From contig NZ_LT906483.1 in assembly GCF_900187065.1 (NCBI RefSeq), positions 4,526,001 to 4,590,000 of the forward strand: a stretch of 64,000 nucleotides of DNA. The letters are read 5' to 3'. Shown here in pieces: positions 33,337 through 41,474 of this stretch (its first letter is position 1; each line of letters starts with the position of its first letter). Both the position numbers and the translations under genes were made by a program. The DNA comes from Mycolicibacterium thermoresistibile. Lineage in GTDB: Bacteria; Actinomycetota; Actinomycetes; Mycobacteriales; Mycobacteriaceae. Below the pieces are notes generated by a model that saw only the letters and a program-made list of their open reading frames with translations, was not told where the DNA came from and searched no databases.

Positions 33337-34392
33337 GTGACCGCCCGCCTCCGCCCGGAACTCGCCGACATCCCCGCCTACGTCCCCGGCAAGATGGTGC
33401 CCGGCGCGATCAAGATCGCCAGTAATGAGACCGTGCACCCGCCGCTGCCGAGCGTGCGGGAGGCGATCGCGCGCGCCGGCGAGACCCTCAACCGCTACCC
33501 GGACAACGGCTACCTGGACCTGCGGGACCGACTGGCCCGCCACGTCGGGTTCGCCCCCGAGCACATCTCGGTCGGCTGCGGTTCGGTCAGCCTGTGCCAG
33601 CAGTTGGTCCAGATCACCGCGGGGGCCGGCGACGAGGTGCTGTTCGGCTGGCGCAGCTTCGAGATCTATCCGCTGCAGGTGCGCACCGCCGGGGCGGTCC
33701 CGGTCCAGGTGCCGCTGACCGATCACACCTTCGACCTGGACGCGATCCTGGCCGCGATCACCGACCGCACCCGGCTGATCTTCATCTGCAACCCGAACAA
33801 CCCCACCAGCACCGTCGTCGACCCCGACGCGCTGGCCCGGTTCGTCGCGGCGGTGCCCGAGCACATCCTGATCGCGCTGGACGAGGCGTACATCGAGTAC
33901 GTCCGCCCGCCGTTCGTGCCGGACAGTCTCGGTCTGGTCCGGGCCCACGACAACGTGGTCGTGCTGCGGACGTTCTCCAAGGCCTACGGGTTGGCCGGGC
34001 TGCGGGTGGGCTACGCCGTCGCCGCCCCGGAGATCGTCACGGCGCTGGGCAAGGTCTACGTCCCGTTCAGCGTCTCCACGCTCGCGCAGGCGGCGGCGAT
34101 CGCCTCGCTGGACGCCGCCGACGAACTGTTGGCCCGCACCGATGAGGTGGTCGCCGAACGGGCCCGGGTCACCGCCGCGCTGCGGGACGCGGGTTACACC
34201 GTGCCCGAGTCCGGGGCCAACTTCGTGTGGTTGCCGTTGGCCGAGCGGACGGTGGACTTCGTCAACAGCGCCGCCGAGGATCGTCTGCTGGTGCGGCCGT
34301 ACGGCACCGACGGGGTCCGCGTCACGGTGGCGGCGCCGCACGAGAACGACGCGTTCCTGTCGTTCGCCACCCGCTGGATCTCAGAGCGATGA
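33337..34392 (+). CDS. pat: Aromatic amino acid / histidinol-phosphate-type aminotransferase
   Basis: 351 aa PLP fold-type I enzyme, like M. tuberculosis Rv3772 (hisC2/pat). The motifs are IASNETVHPPLPSV, CNPNNPTSTVVD, LDEAYIEYV and RTFSKAYGLAGLRVGY with the PLP lysine. GTG start at 33337. It probably transaminates aromatic 2-oxo acids, completing tyrosine and phenylalanine synthesis; a HisC activity is also possible. It follows the tRNA-Arg/tRNA-Ser pair. Confidence 0.88.
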   Translation: MTARLRPELADIPAYVPGKMVPGAIKIASNETVHPPLPSVREAIARAGETLNRYPDNGYLDLRDRLARHVGFAPEHISVGCGSVSLCQQLVQITAGAGDEVLFGWRSFEIYPLQVRTAGAVPVQVPLTDHTFDLDAILAAITDRTRLIFICNPNNPTSTVVDPDALARFVAAVPEHILIALDEAYIEYVRPPFVPDSLGLVRAHDNVVVLRTFSKAYGLAGLRVGYAVAAPEIVTALGKVYVPFSVSTLAQAAAIASLDAADELLARTDEVVAERARVTAALRDAGYTVPESGANFVWLPLAERTVDFVNSAAEDRLLVRPYGTDGVRVTVAAPHENDAFLSFATRWISER

Positions 34393-34493
34393 CCCGCCGG
34401 CTGACCCGGTCGCTGACCGGAAGGGGCATTCGATGAAGGGCAGGTTGCAGTGCATTCCAGGAGGCGACCGGCCACCAGCCCCGGTCGGGCGAC

Positions 34494-34521
34494 ACCGTGT
34501 GGATTCAACCGTGTGGATTCA
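34494..34521 (+). repeat. 14-bp perfect tandem repeat upstream of a lipoprotein gene
   Basis: ACCGTGTGGATTCA occurs at 34494-34507 and again immediately at 34508-34521, 46 nt before the lipoprotein start. Confidence 0.85.
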
Positions 34522-34566
34522 GCAGCAGGACACGACGCGGGGACGGCGACGGTGGTCGTGACCGGC

Positions 34567-34989
34567 ATGAAGTCTCGGGCCGCGGCGATCACGGGTCTGC
34601 TGGTGGCCCTGGCCGCCGGGCTGACCACCGCCTGCACCCAGGTCACCGGCGGCACGGTGGCCATGACGACCGAACCGGGACCGCCGCTGTCCACCACCAC
34701 GACTCCGACCACCACGTCACCGCGCAGTGCGCCGGAGTTGCCGAGGCTGCCCCGGCGCACCGGAACCCCGAATCCCGCCGTGCCGGCTCCGCCCGACGCG
34801 CTGACGATGACCTGCGCCGAGTACACCCGGCTGGACGAGGACACCAGGACGGCGGTGATCCAGGTGCACATCGCCGAGGAGGACAATCCGTTCGGCCTGC
34901 TCGGTCCGGAGGCCGCCAAGTCGGTGGCCGACACGATGTGCGAGTTCATGCCGGACGCCACCGTGAAGCAGGTGTTGCTCGGCGGCTGA
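34567..34989 (+). CDS. Putative lipoprotein with a small two-cysteine domain
   Basis: 140 aa. The signal peptide ends at LTTAC (lipobox Cys about residue 18), followed by a Thr/Pro-rich linker (STTTTPTTTSPRSAP). A small helical domain has two cysteines (MTCAEYTRLDEDTR and DTMCEFMPDATVKQVLLG), similar in layout to short mycobacterial DUF732 or HdeA-like exported proteins. The function is unknown. It is located 26 nt before echA21. Confidence 0.72.
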   Translation: MKSRAAAITGLLVALAAGLTTACTQVTGGTVAMTTEPGPPLSTTTTPTTTSPRSAPELPRLPRRTGTPNPAVPAPPDALTMTCAEYTRLDEDTRTAVIQVHIAEEDNPFGLLGPEAAKSVADTMCEFMPDATVKQVLLGG

Positions 34990-35015
34990 CGGAGTCGGCT
35001 CGCTAGCCTTTCGGT

Positions 35016-35840
35016 ATGGCTGATACCTACGAGTCCGTCACGGTCGACGTCGACGGACATGTGGCCCGCGTGACGTTGATCGGACCGGGCAAGGGCAATG
35101 CGATGGGTCCGGCGTTCTGGCGGGAGCTGCCGGAGGTGTTCACCCGGTTGGACGAGGATCAGAACGTCCGGGCGATCGTGCTCACCGGGTCCGGCAAGAA
35201 CTTCAGCTACGGCCTCGACCTGCCGGCGATGGGCGATTCGCTCGCGGGGGTGATGGGCCCCGACGCGTCGGCGCGCAGCCGCGCCGAATTCCACGCCACC
35301 GTGCAGCGGATGCAGGCGGCGATCAACGCGGTGGCCGACTGCCGCACCCCGACCATCGCCTCGGTGCACGGCTGGTGCATCGGCGGCGGGGTCGACCTGA
35401 TCTCGGCGGTCGACATCCGCTATGCCAGCGCCGACGCCAGATTCTCGGTGCGTGAGGTGAAGCTGGCGATCGTGGCCGACGTGGGCAGCCTGGCCCGGCT
35501 GCCGCTGATCCTCAACGACGGGCACCTGCGGGAACTGGCGTTGACGGGTAAGGACATCGACGCCGGCCGCGCCGAGAAGATCGGCCTGGTCAACGACGTC
35601 TTCGCCGACGCCGAGGCGTCGCTGGAGGCCGCTCACCGCACCGCCGCGGAGATCGCCGCCAATCCGCCGCTGACCGTCCGCGGCATCAAGGATGTGCTCG
35701 ACCAGCAGCGCATCGACCGGGTGTCGGCCAGCCTGCGTTACGTCGCGGCGTGGAACGCGGCGTTCCTGCCGTCGAAGGATCTGACCGAGGGCATCGCGGC
35801 CACGTTCGAGAAGCGGGCCCCGAACTTCACCGGCGAGTAG
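35016..35840 (+). CDS. echA21: Enoyl-CoA hydratase/isomerase family protein
   Basis: 274 aa, the length recalled for M. tuberculosis EchA21 (Rv3774). The crotonase oxyanion motifs are GSGKNFSYGLDLPAMGDS and HGWCIGGGVDLISAVDIRYA, with ADVGSLARLPLI holding the usual catalytic acid position as Asp. It is probably a delta3,5-delta2,4-dienoyl-CoA isomerase-like enzyme in fatty acid oxidation. The last codons are duplicated downstream. Confidence 0.88.
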   Translation: MADTYESVTVDVDGHVARVTLIGPGKGNAMGPAFWRELPEVFTRLDEDQNVRAIVLTGSGKNFSYGLDLPAMGDSLAGVMGPDASARSRAEFHATVQRMQAAINAVADCRTPTIASVHGWCIGGGVDLISAVDIRYASADARFSVREVKLAIVADVGSLARLPLILNDGHLRELALTGKDIDAGRAEKIGLVNDVFADAEASLEAAHRTAAEIAANPPLTVRGIKDVLDQQRIDRVSASLRYVAAWNAAFLPSKDLTEGIAATFEKRAPNFTGE

Positions 35841-35872
35841 CCGCGATGCAACACCGGCGAGTAGCCGCGATG
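35828..35872 (+). repeat. 21-bp direct repeat across the echA21 stop, next to a tRNA
   Basis: The same 21 bp occur at 35828-35848 (including the stop) and 35852-35872, a 24-bp period. The second copy ends 15 nt before tRNA-Ser(TGA). Confidence 0.85.
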
Positions 35873-35887
35873 GCACGCGCGCATCAG

Positions 35888-35974
35888 CGGTGGCGGAGGG
35901 ATTTGAACCCCCGGACGGTGTTAGCCGTCTCTCGCTTTCAAGGCGAGTGCATTAGGCCGCTCTGCCACGCCACC
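35888..35974 (-). tRNA. tRNA-Ser (anticodon TGA)
   Basis: The acceptor arms GGTGGCG and CGCCACC pair, with discriminator G at 35888. The anticodon stem-loop TCGCCTTGAAAGCGA carries TGA. The variable arm is long and the T-loop GGTTCAAATCC is present. Confidence 0.95.
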
Positions 35975-36052
35975 GCCGTCAAGGGTACGGTGTCACGGCT
36001 CGTGACCGGCGCGGTGGGGCGGCCGACGACGGACTCCGCGACGATGCGGGCG

Positions 36053-36574
36053 TCAGACCCGGCCCAGCCGGGCGGGTGGGCCGTCCGCCCGCAACCCGGC
36101 GCTGATCCGGCGGCAGTTCTCCCCCATCGCGGCGATCTGCGGGCGCGACAACCTGCTCAGGAAATGGACCCGCACCTCGTTGCCGTAGGTGACCATCGCC
36201 TTGCGGACCTCTTCGCGGCCGGCGTCGGTGATGATCGCCAGCACCCCCCGTCCGTCGTCCGGGCTGGCACAGCGCCGGACCAGGTTGTGCGCCTCGAGCC
36301 GGCGGATCTGCCTGGTGACCCGGCTCGGCAAAGACATCAGAGCGTCCGCCAGATCCCCCATGCGGGCCGAACCGCTCGGCGATTTGTCGAGCATGTCCAG
36401 CAGCCGGACGTCATTGAGCGTCAGGTGGTGTTCGTCCACCAGCGTCTTGTTCAAAGTCGCGTAGAGCCGCAGAGCGGCATCCAAAAAGTTTTGCCAGGAC
36501 CGTTGCTCAGCGATGTCCAGACCGGGCATATCGCTGGCTGTACGCCCCCCAATCATCCCCTCCATGCCGAACAT
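36053..36574 (-). CDS. MarR-family transcriptional regulator
   Basis: 173 aa winged-helix protein. DVRLLDMLDKSPSGSARMGD, ALMSLPSRVTRQIRRLE as recognition helix and SPDDGRGVLAIITDAG as the wing. ATG starts at 36574 and 36565 are both possible. It is divergent from the quinone oxidoreductase with a 56-bp spacer that contains the dyad TGCTG-GAA-CAGCA, so it may control that gene and itself. Confidence 0.9.
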   Translation of the reverse strand: MFGMEGMIGGRTASDMPGLDIAEQRSWQNFLDAALRLYATLNKTLVDEHHLTLNDVRLLDMLDKSPSGSARMGDLADALMSLPSRVTRQIRRLEAHNLVRRCASPDDGRGVLAIITDAGREEVRKAMVTYGNEVRVHFLSRLSRPQIAAMGENCRRISAGLRADGPPARLGRV

Positions 36575-36592
36575 GGTAAACGACCCGGCCCT

Positions 36593-36605
36593 TGCTGGAA
36601 CAGCA
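36593..36605. promoter_or_regulatory. Short dyad in the MarR/quinone oxidoreductase spacer
   Basis: TGCTG-GAA-CAGCA, perfect 5-bp arms with a 3-nt spacer. It is a possible MarR operator, but the arms are short. Confidence 0.3.
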
Positions 36606-36630
36606 TTTCGATCTAGGAGTAGCGGAACCC

Positions 36631-37614
36631 ATGCGTGCGATCTCGGTGCAAACCTCGGGCCAACTCAGCTGGGTGGAGGTGCCCGACATCGAACCCGGCG
36701 AAAGTGAGGTGCTCATCGCGGTACACACCGCCGGCATCAACCGCGCCGATCTGCTTCAGGCCGCCGGCAAATATCCGCCGCCGCCCGGGGCCAGCGAGAT
36801 CCTGGGGCTGGAGGTGTCCGGCACCGTCGCCGCCGTCGGCGCCGGGGTCAGCGGGTGGACCGTCGGGCAACCGGTGTGCGCACTGCTCGCCGGGGGCGGC
36901 TACGCCGAGTACGTCGCGGTGCCCGCCGAGCAGGTGATGCCGATCCCCGAGTCGGTGGAAATACGTTACGCCGCAGCGCTGCCCGAGGTGGCGTGCACGG
37001 TGTGGTCGAATCTGGTGATGACGGCCGGACTTTCGGCCGGCGAATGGGTCCTGATCCACGGCGGGGCCAGCGGGGTGGGATCGCATGCCGTGCAGGTCGC
37101 TCGCGCGCTGGACGCCCGGGTGGCGGTCACCGCCGGCACCCGGCACAAGCTCGAGTTGTGCCGCGAGCTGGGCGCCGAGGTGACGATCTGCTACCGCGAG
37201 GAGGATTTCGTGGAGCGGGTCCGCGCCGAAACCGACGGCGCCGGTGCCGATGTGGTCCTCGACATCATGGGCGCGGCGTATCTGGGCCGCAACGTCGACG
37301 CACTGGCCACCGACGGCAGGCTGGTGGTGATCGGCATGCAGGGCGGGCGCAGGGCCGAACTCGACCTCGGCAAGCTGGTCGCCAAACGGGCCGCGGTGTT
37401 CGGCACCGCGCTGCGGGGCCGGCCGGTCACCGGACCGCACGGCAAGGCCGACATCGTGCGGGCGGTGGTCGAAAACGTCTGGCCGATGGTCGCATCCGAC
37501 CAGGTCCGGCCGGTGGTCGGGGCCGAGTTCCCGATTCAGGAGGCCCAGGCCGCCCACGAGTTGCTCGCATCCGGCGATGTCTACGGCAAAGTCCTTCTGT
37601 GCGTGGAAGATTGA
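36631..37614 (+). CDS. NAD(P)H:quinone oxidoreductase (MDR, QOR type; Rv3777-like)
   Basis: 327 aa from ATG 36631 with AGGAG 11 nt upstream. The opening is MRAISVQTSGQLSWVEVPD, with NRADLLQAAGKYPPPPGAS, VLIHGGASGVGSHAVQVARA as the nucleotide loop and DVVLDIMGAAYLGRN. No zinc ligands are evident. It likely reduces quinones with NADPH. It is divergent from MarR and probably under its control. Confidence 0.9.
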   Translation: MRAISVQTSGQLSWVEVPDIEPGESEVLIAVHTAGINRADLLQAAGKYPPPPGASEILGLEVSGTVAAVGAGVSGWTVGQPVCALLAGGGYAEYVAVPAEQVMPIPESVEIRYAAALPEVACTVWSNLVMTAGLSAGEWVLIHGGASGVGSHAVQVARALDARVAVTAGTRHKLELCRELGAEVTICYREEDFVERVRAETDGAGADVVLDIMGAAYLGRNVDALATDGRLVVIGMQGGRRAELDLGKLVAKRAAVFGTALRGRPVTGPHGKADIVRAVVENVWPMVASDQVRPVVGAEFPIQEAQAAHELLASGDVYGKVLLCVED

Positions 37615-37641
37615 GCGACCGGCCGGATCGGTCCGGGCGGC

Positions 37642-38838
37642 TCAGACCAGCGCGGCCAGCGCCCGGATCAACTGGTCGACCTCGGCGGTGGTGGTGTAGT
37701 GCCCCAGCCCGAGGGTGACCGCGCCGCCGATGTCGTTCACCCCGATGACGTCGAGCACCCGGGAACTGGTGTTGGCGATGGCCAGGATTCCGTGATCGGC
37801 CAGGTGCTGCACCACCCGCTCGGCCGTGACGTCGTGCACGGCAAAGCTCAGTGCCGGGATGCGGCTCTCCGGATTGCCGATCACCATCACCCGCGGCAGC
37901 GACTGCAGCGACGCCAGCAGGTAATCGAACACCCGGTCGACGTAGGCGTTGGCCGACTCCATCGAGATGGCCAGCCGCTCCCGGCGGGATCCGGTGGCGG
38001 ACTCGTCCAGGCCGGCGAGATATTCGATGCTGGCCACCACGCCGCCGAGCAGCCCGAACTGGTGCAATCCGAGCTCCAGACGGGCCGGTCCGGTCGCGAA
38101 CGGGTTCAGCGACATCGAGCTGAACGAATCGATTATCGCGGGATCGCGGAACACCAGCGCACCGATCGGGGGGCCGCCCCAGGCGACCGCGTTCAGCGCG
38201 ATCACGTCGGCGTCCAGGTCGTCGATGTCGATGAGCCGGTACGGGGCGGCGGCCGAGTGGTCGAGCACCACCAGCCCGCCGACGTCGTGCACCAGTTTGG
38301 TCATCAACTGCAGGTCGGTGATGGTGCCCAGGGTCGACGAGGCGGAGCTGACCGCGACCAGCCGGGTGGACCGGCCGATGAGGGACTCCCACTGCCAGGC
38401 CGGCAGCTCACCGGTCTCGATGTCCACCTCGGCCCATCTGACCTTGGCGCCGTAACGGTTCGCCGCGCGCAGCCACGGCGCGATGTTGGCCTCGTCGTCC
38501 AGGCGGCTCACCACCACCTCGTAACCCAGCCCGACGCGGGAGGACGCCGCATCGGCCAACAGGCTCAACAGGATCGCGCGGTCCGCGCCCAGCACCACCC
38601 CGCGCGGGTCGGCGTTGACGAAGTCCGCGATGGCCTGACGCGCCGCGTGTAGCACCGCCGCGCTGCGCCGGGCCGACGGATGCGGTCCGGCTGTGGTAGA
38701 CATCGATCCGCGGAAGGCGGTCGACACCGAGGTGGCCACGGCGTCGGGTAGCAACATGCCGTTCTGGGCGTCGAAGTGCACCCAGCCACCGCCCAGCGAA
38801 GGGTGCAATCCCCGCACACGGGCGACGTCGTATGCCAT
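37642..38838 (-). CDS. Cysteine desulfurase-like fold-type I protein lacking the PLP lysine (Rv3778c-like)
   Basis: 398 aa from ATG 38838 (MAYDVARVRGL), the length recalled for Rv3778c. It has the NifS/CsdA-class layout: LHPSLGGGWVHFDAQNG, AVSSASSTLGTITDL, LVVLDHSAAAPYRL. Where the family has S-x-HK, this protein reads VIALNAVAWGGPPIGALVF, with no lysine. It may therefore not be a PLP enzyme in the usual sense, or it may use another residue. No suf or isc genes are adjacent. Confidence 0.8.
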   Translation of the reverse strand: MAYDVARVRGLHPSLGGGWVHFDAQNGMLLPDAVATSVSTAFRGSMSTTAGPHPSARRSAAVLHAARQAIADFVNADPRGVVLGADRAILLSLLADAASSRVGLGYEVVVSRLDDEANIAPWLRAANRYGAKVRWAEVDIETGELPAWQWESLIGRSTRLVAVSSASSTLGTITDLQLMTKLVHDVGGLVVLDHSAAAPYRLIDIDDLDADVIALNAVAWGGPPIGALVFRDPAIIDSFSSMSLNPFATGPARLELGLHQFGLLGGVVASIEYLAGLDESATGSRRERLAISMESANAYVDRVFDYLLASLQSLPRVMVIGNPESRIPALSFAVHDVTAERVVQHLADHGILAIANTSSRVLDVIGVNDIGGAVTLGLGHYTTTAEVDQLIRALAALV

Positions 38839-39237
38839 GCCAGCCACCTTAAGTGTCTGTGAAAGGTCTCACATCAGACGATGCGTCGGTGCCCGCGCCG
38901 CACTGCGGTGTGCCGTTCCGGGTCACCTGCGCAGCCATACTAGACCAGTGAGTAACCGGCATGAGGTGCGATCGGCGGGCCGTTTGCCCGCAGCGCACCG
39001 GGCGCGCCGAGGTGCCGGTGAAAGCCCATAGGCTTGTTACCGGTGGGGCGGGTGTTGTTTGCCTTCCCGGGTCGAACGTCCCGCCGCCGGCGCCGGTCAC
39101 CGGCCGCCCGGGACCGGTTGCGGCCGGTGGAGAGGTTAGTGTCGCTGGAAGGCCCCCGGACGGCAGGCGGATCGCCATTGCCGTCGGAGCGGGCCGCATC
39201 GAGACTGGATACCGAATAACCCCGGAAATGTAGAGGC
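38839..39237. other. 399-bp region without a convincing gene
   Basis: Very GC-rich, with short reading frames on both strands that lack ribosome-binding sites. In M. tuberculosis the large membrane protein gene Rv3779 lies at this point, between Rv3778c and Rv3780; it is not here. Confidence 0.6.
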
Positions 39238-39771
39238 ATGATGACAACAGGCAGCGACGACGACAACATCGAGGTCCTCGGACGCGACAGCGGCGCGGCC
39301 GCGGACAAGGACGACGAGGACTCGGATCGCAAGGCGATCACCGATCTGGTGGAGCAGCCGGCCAAGGTGATGCGGATCGGCACCATGATCAAGCAACTGC
39401 TCGATGAGGTGAAGTCCGCACCCCTGGACGAGGCCAGCCGGAACCGGCTGCGGGAGATCCACCGCACCTCGATCACCGAACTCGAGGAGGGCCTGGCCCC
39501 CGAGTTGCGGGAGGAGCTGGAACGGCTGACGCTGCCGTTCAGCGACGACAGCGTACCGTCCGACGCCGAGTTGCGGGTCGCGCAGGCGCAGCTCGTCGGC
39601 TGGCTGGAGGGGCTGTTCCACGGCATCCAGACCGCGTTGTTCGCCCAGCAGATGGCGGCCCGTGCCCAGCTCGAGCAGATGCGCCAGGGTGCGCTGCCGC
39701 CCGGGGTGATCGTGCCCGGTCAACAGCGCCAGTCCGGTCAACACGGCCACGGGACCGGTCAGTACCTGTAG
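39238..39771 (+). CDS. bpa: Bacterial proteasome activator
   Basis: 177 aa, Rv3780 (Bpa/PafE). Conserved blocks are TDLVEQPAKVMRIGTMIKQL, LDEASRNRLREIHRTSI and VGWLEGLFHGIQTALFAQQ. The C-terminus is GHGTGQYL; GQYL docks into the 20S proteasome and opens its gate in an ATP-independent way. The protein forms a dodecameric ring and handles unfolded clients such as HspR. Tandem ATGs at 38-nt-type spacing are not seen; ATG 39238 and ATG 39241 are adjacent, so either may start it. Confidence 0.96.
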   Translation: MMTTGSDDDNIEVLGRDSGAAADKDDEDSDRKAITDLVEQPAKVMRIGTMIKQLLDEVKSAPLDEASRNRLREIHRTSITELEEGLAPELREELERLTLPFSDDSVPSDAELRVAQAQLVGWLEGLFHGIQTALFAQQMAARAQLEQMRQGALPPGVIVPGQQRQSGQHGHGTGQYL

Positions 39772-39778
39772 GGACACG

Positions 39779-40588
39779 GTGTCGCACCCAAGCATCGAAA
39801 CCCGCAACGCGTGGGTGGAGTTCCCGATCTTCGACGCCAAGTCGCGGTCGCTGAAGAAGGCGTTCCTCGGCAAGGCCGGCGGGGCGATCGGCCGTAACGC
39901 GTCGAACGTCGTCGTCATCGAGGCGCTGCGCGACATCACCATGTCGCTGAAGCTGGGCGACCGCGTCGGCCTGGTCGGCCACAACGGCGCCGGCAAGTCG
40001 ACGCTGTTGCGGCTGCTGTCCGGGATCTACGAACCGACCCGCGGTTCGGCCGTGGTGAACGGCCGCGTCGCCCCGGTGTTCGACCTCGGCGTCGGGATGG
40101 ATCCGGAGATCTCCGGGTTCGAGAACATCATCATCCGCGGGCTGTTCCTCGGGCAGACCCGCAAGCAGATGCTGGCGAAGATCGACGAGATCGCCGAGTT
40201 CACCGAACTGGGCGAATACCTGTCGATGCCGTTGCGCACCTACTCCACCGGTATGCGGGTACGGTTGGCGATGGGCGTGGTGACCAGCATCGATCCGGAG
40301 ATCCTGCTGCTCGATGAGGGGATCGGCGCCGTCGACGCCGAGTTCCTGAAGAAGGCCCAGTCCCGGCTGCAGGCTCTGGTCGAGCGGTCCGGCATCCTGG
40401 TGTTCGCCAGCCACTCCAACGAGTTCCTGGCCCGGCTGTGCAACACCGCCATGTGGATCGACCACGGCACCATCAAGATGACCGGAAGCATCGAAGAGGT
40501 GGTGCGCGCCTACGAGGGTGAGGACGCCGCGCGGCATGTGCGCGAGGTGATCGCGGAGACCCGCGGGGAGTCGGTCGGACATGACTGA
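39779..40588 (+). CDS. wzt: Galactan ABC exporter, ATP-binding subunit
   Basis: 269 aa, Rv3781 (rfbE) type. Walker A GHNGAGKST is at residues 67-75, the signature is YSTGMRVRLAMG, and Walker B is ILLLDEGIGAVD. It starts GTG 39779, 7 nt after bpa. With the permease at 41471 it flips the lipid-linked galactan precursor across the plasma membrane. No C-terminal carbohydrate-binding domain is present. It overlaps glfT1 by 8 nt. Confidence 0.94.
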   Translation: MSHPSIETRNAWVEFPIFDAKSRSLKKAFLGKAGGAIGRNASNVVVIEALRDITMSLKLGDRVGLVGHNGAGKSTLLRLLSGIYEPTRGSAVVNGRVAPVFDLGVGMDPEISGFENIIIRGLFLGQTRKQMLAKIDEIAEFTELGEYLSMPLRTYSTGMRVRLAMGVVTSIDPEILLLDEGIGAVDAEFLKKAQSRLQALVERSGILVFASHSNEFLARLCNTAMWIDHGTIKMTGSIEEVVRAYEGEDAARHVREVIAETRGESVGHD

Positions 40589-41474
40589 GACGACGGTGGT
40601 GGCGGTCGTCGTCACCCACCGGCGCCGGGATCTGCTCGTCAAATCGCTCGATGCGCTGACGGGCCAGACCCGGGTCCCCGACCACCTGATCGTCGTCGAC
40701 AACGACAACGATCCGGCGGTGCGCGATCTGGTGGCCGGCCAGCCGATTCCGAACACCTATTTCGGATCACGCCGAAACCTCGGTGGCGCAGGAGGTTTCG
40801 CACTCGGCATGTTGCAGGCTCTGGCGCTGGGCGCGGACTGGGTGTGGCTGGCCGATGACGACGGCCGGCCGGAGAACTCCGATGTCCTGGCCACGTTGCT
40901 GGCCTGCGCGGAAAGGCATGGGCTGGCCGAGGTTTCACCGATGGTGTGCGATATGGACGATCCGCACCGGCTGGCCTTCCCGCTGCGGCGGGGGCTGGTG
41001 TGGCGCCGCCGGGTCGACGAATTGCGCACCGACGGCGGGGATCTGCTGCCCGGGATCGCCTCGCTGTTCAACGGTGCGCTGTTCCGCGCGTCGACGCTGG
41101 AGGCGGTGGGGGTGCCGGACCTGCGACTGTTCATCCGCGGTGACGAGGTGGAGATGCACCGGCGGCTGGTGCGGTCCGGACTGCCGTTCGGCACCTGCCT
41201 GACCGCGTCGTACCTGCATCCGCAGGGCGGCGACGAGTTCAAGCCGATCCTGGGCGGCCGGATGCACACCCAGTACCCCGACGACGCCGGCAAACGCTTC
41301 TATACCTACCGCAACCGCGGTTATCTGTTGTCCCAACCCGGGTTACGCCGGCTGCTGCCCCAGGAGTGGCTGCGGTTCGGCTGGTATTTCCTGGTCGTGC
41401 GGCGCGACCCGGCGGGGCTTCGGGAATGGGTGCGGCTCCGTCGATTGGGCCGCCGGGAGAGGTTCGCACGTTGA
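40581..41474 (+). CDS. glfT1: Galactofuranosyltransferase GlfT1
   Basis: 297 aa GT2 enzyme (Rv3782 type). VVVTHRRRDLLVKSLDAL opens the nucleotide fold, VDNDNDP and WLADDDGRPEN give the DxD metal site, and SLFNGALFRASTLEAVGV follows. It adds the first galactofuranose residues to the rhamnosyl linker on decaprenyl-PP-GlcNAc-Rha. It overlaps wzt (8 nt) and wzm (TTGA, 4 nt), so the three are translated as one operon. Confidence 0.94.
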   Translation: MTETTVVAVVVTHRRRDLLVKSLDALTGQTRVPDHLIVVDNDNDPAVRDLVAGQPIPNTYFGSRRNLGGAGGFALGMLQALALGADWVWLADDDGRPENSDVLATLLACAERHGLAEVSPMVCDMDDPHRLAFPLRRGLVWRRRVDELRTDGGDLLPGIASLFNGALFRASTLEAVGVPDLRLFIRGDEVEMHRRLVRSGLPFGTCLTASYLHPQGGDEFKPILGGRMHTQYPDDAGKRFYTYRNRGYLLSQPGLRRLLPQEWLRFGWYFLVVRRDPAGLREWVRLRRLGRRERFAR

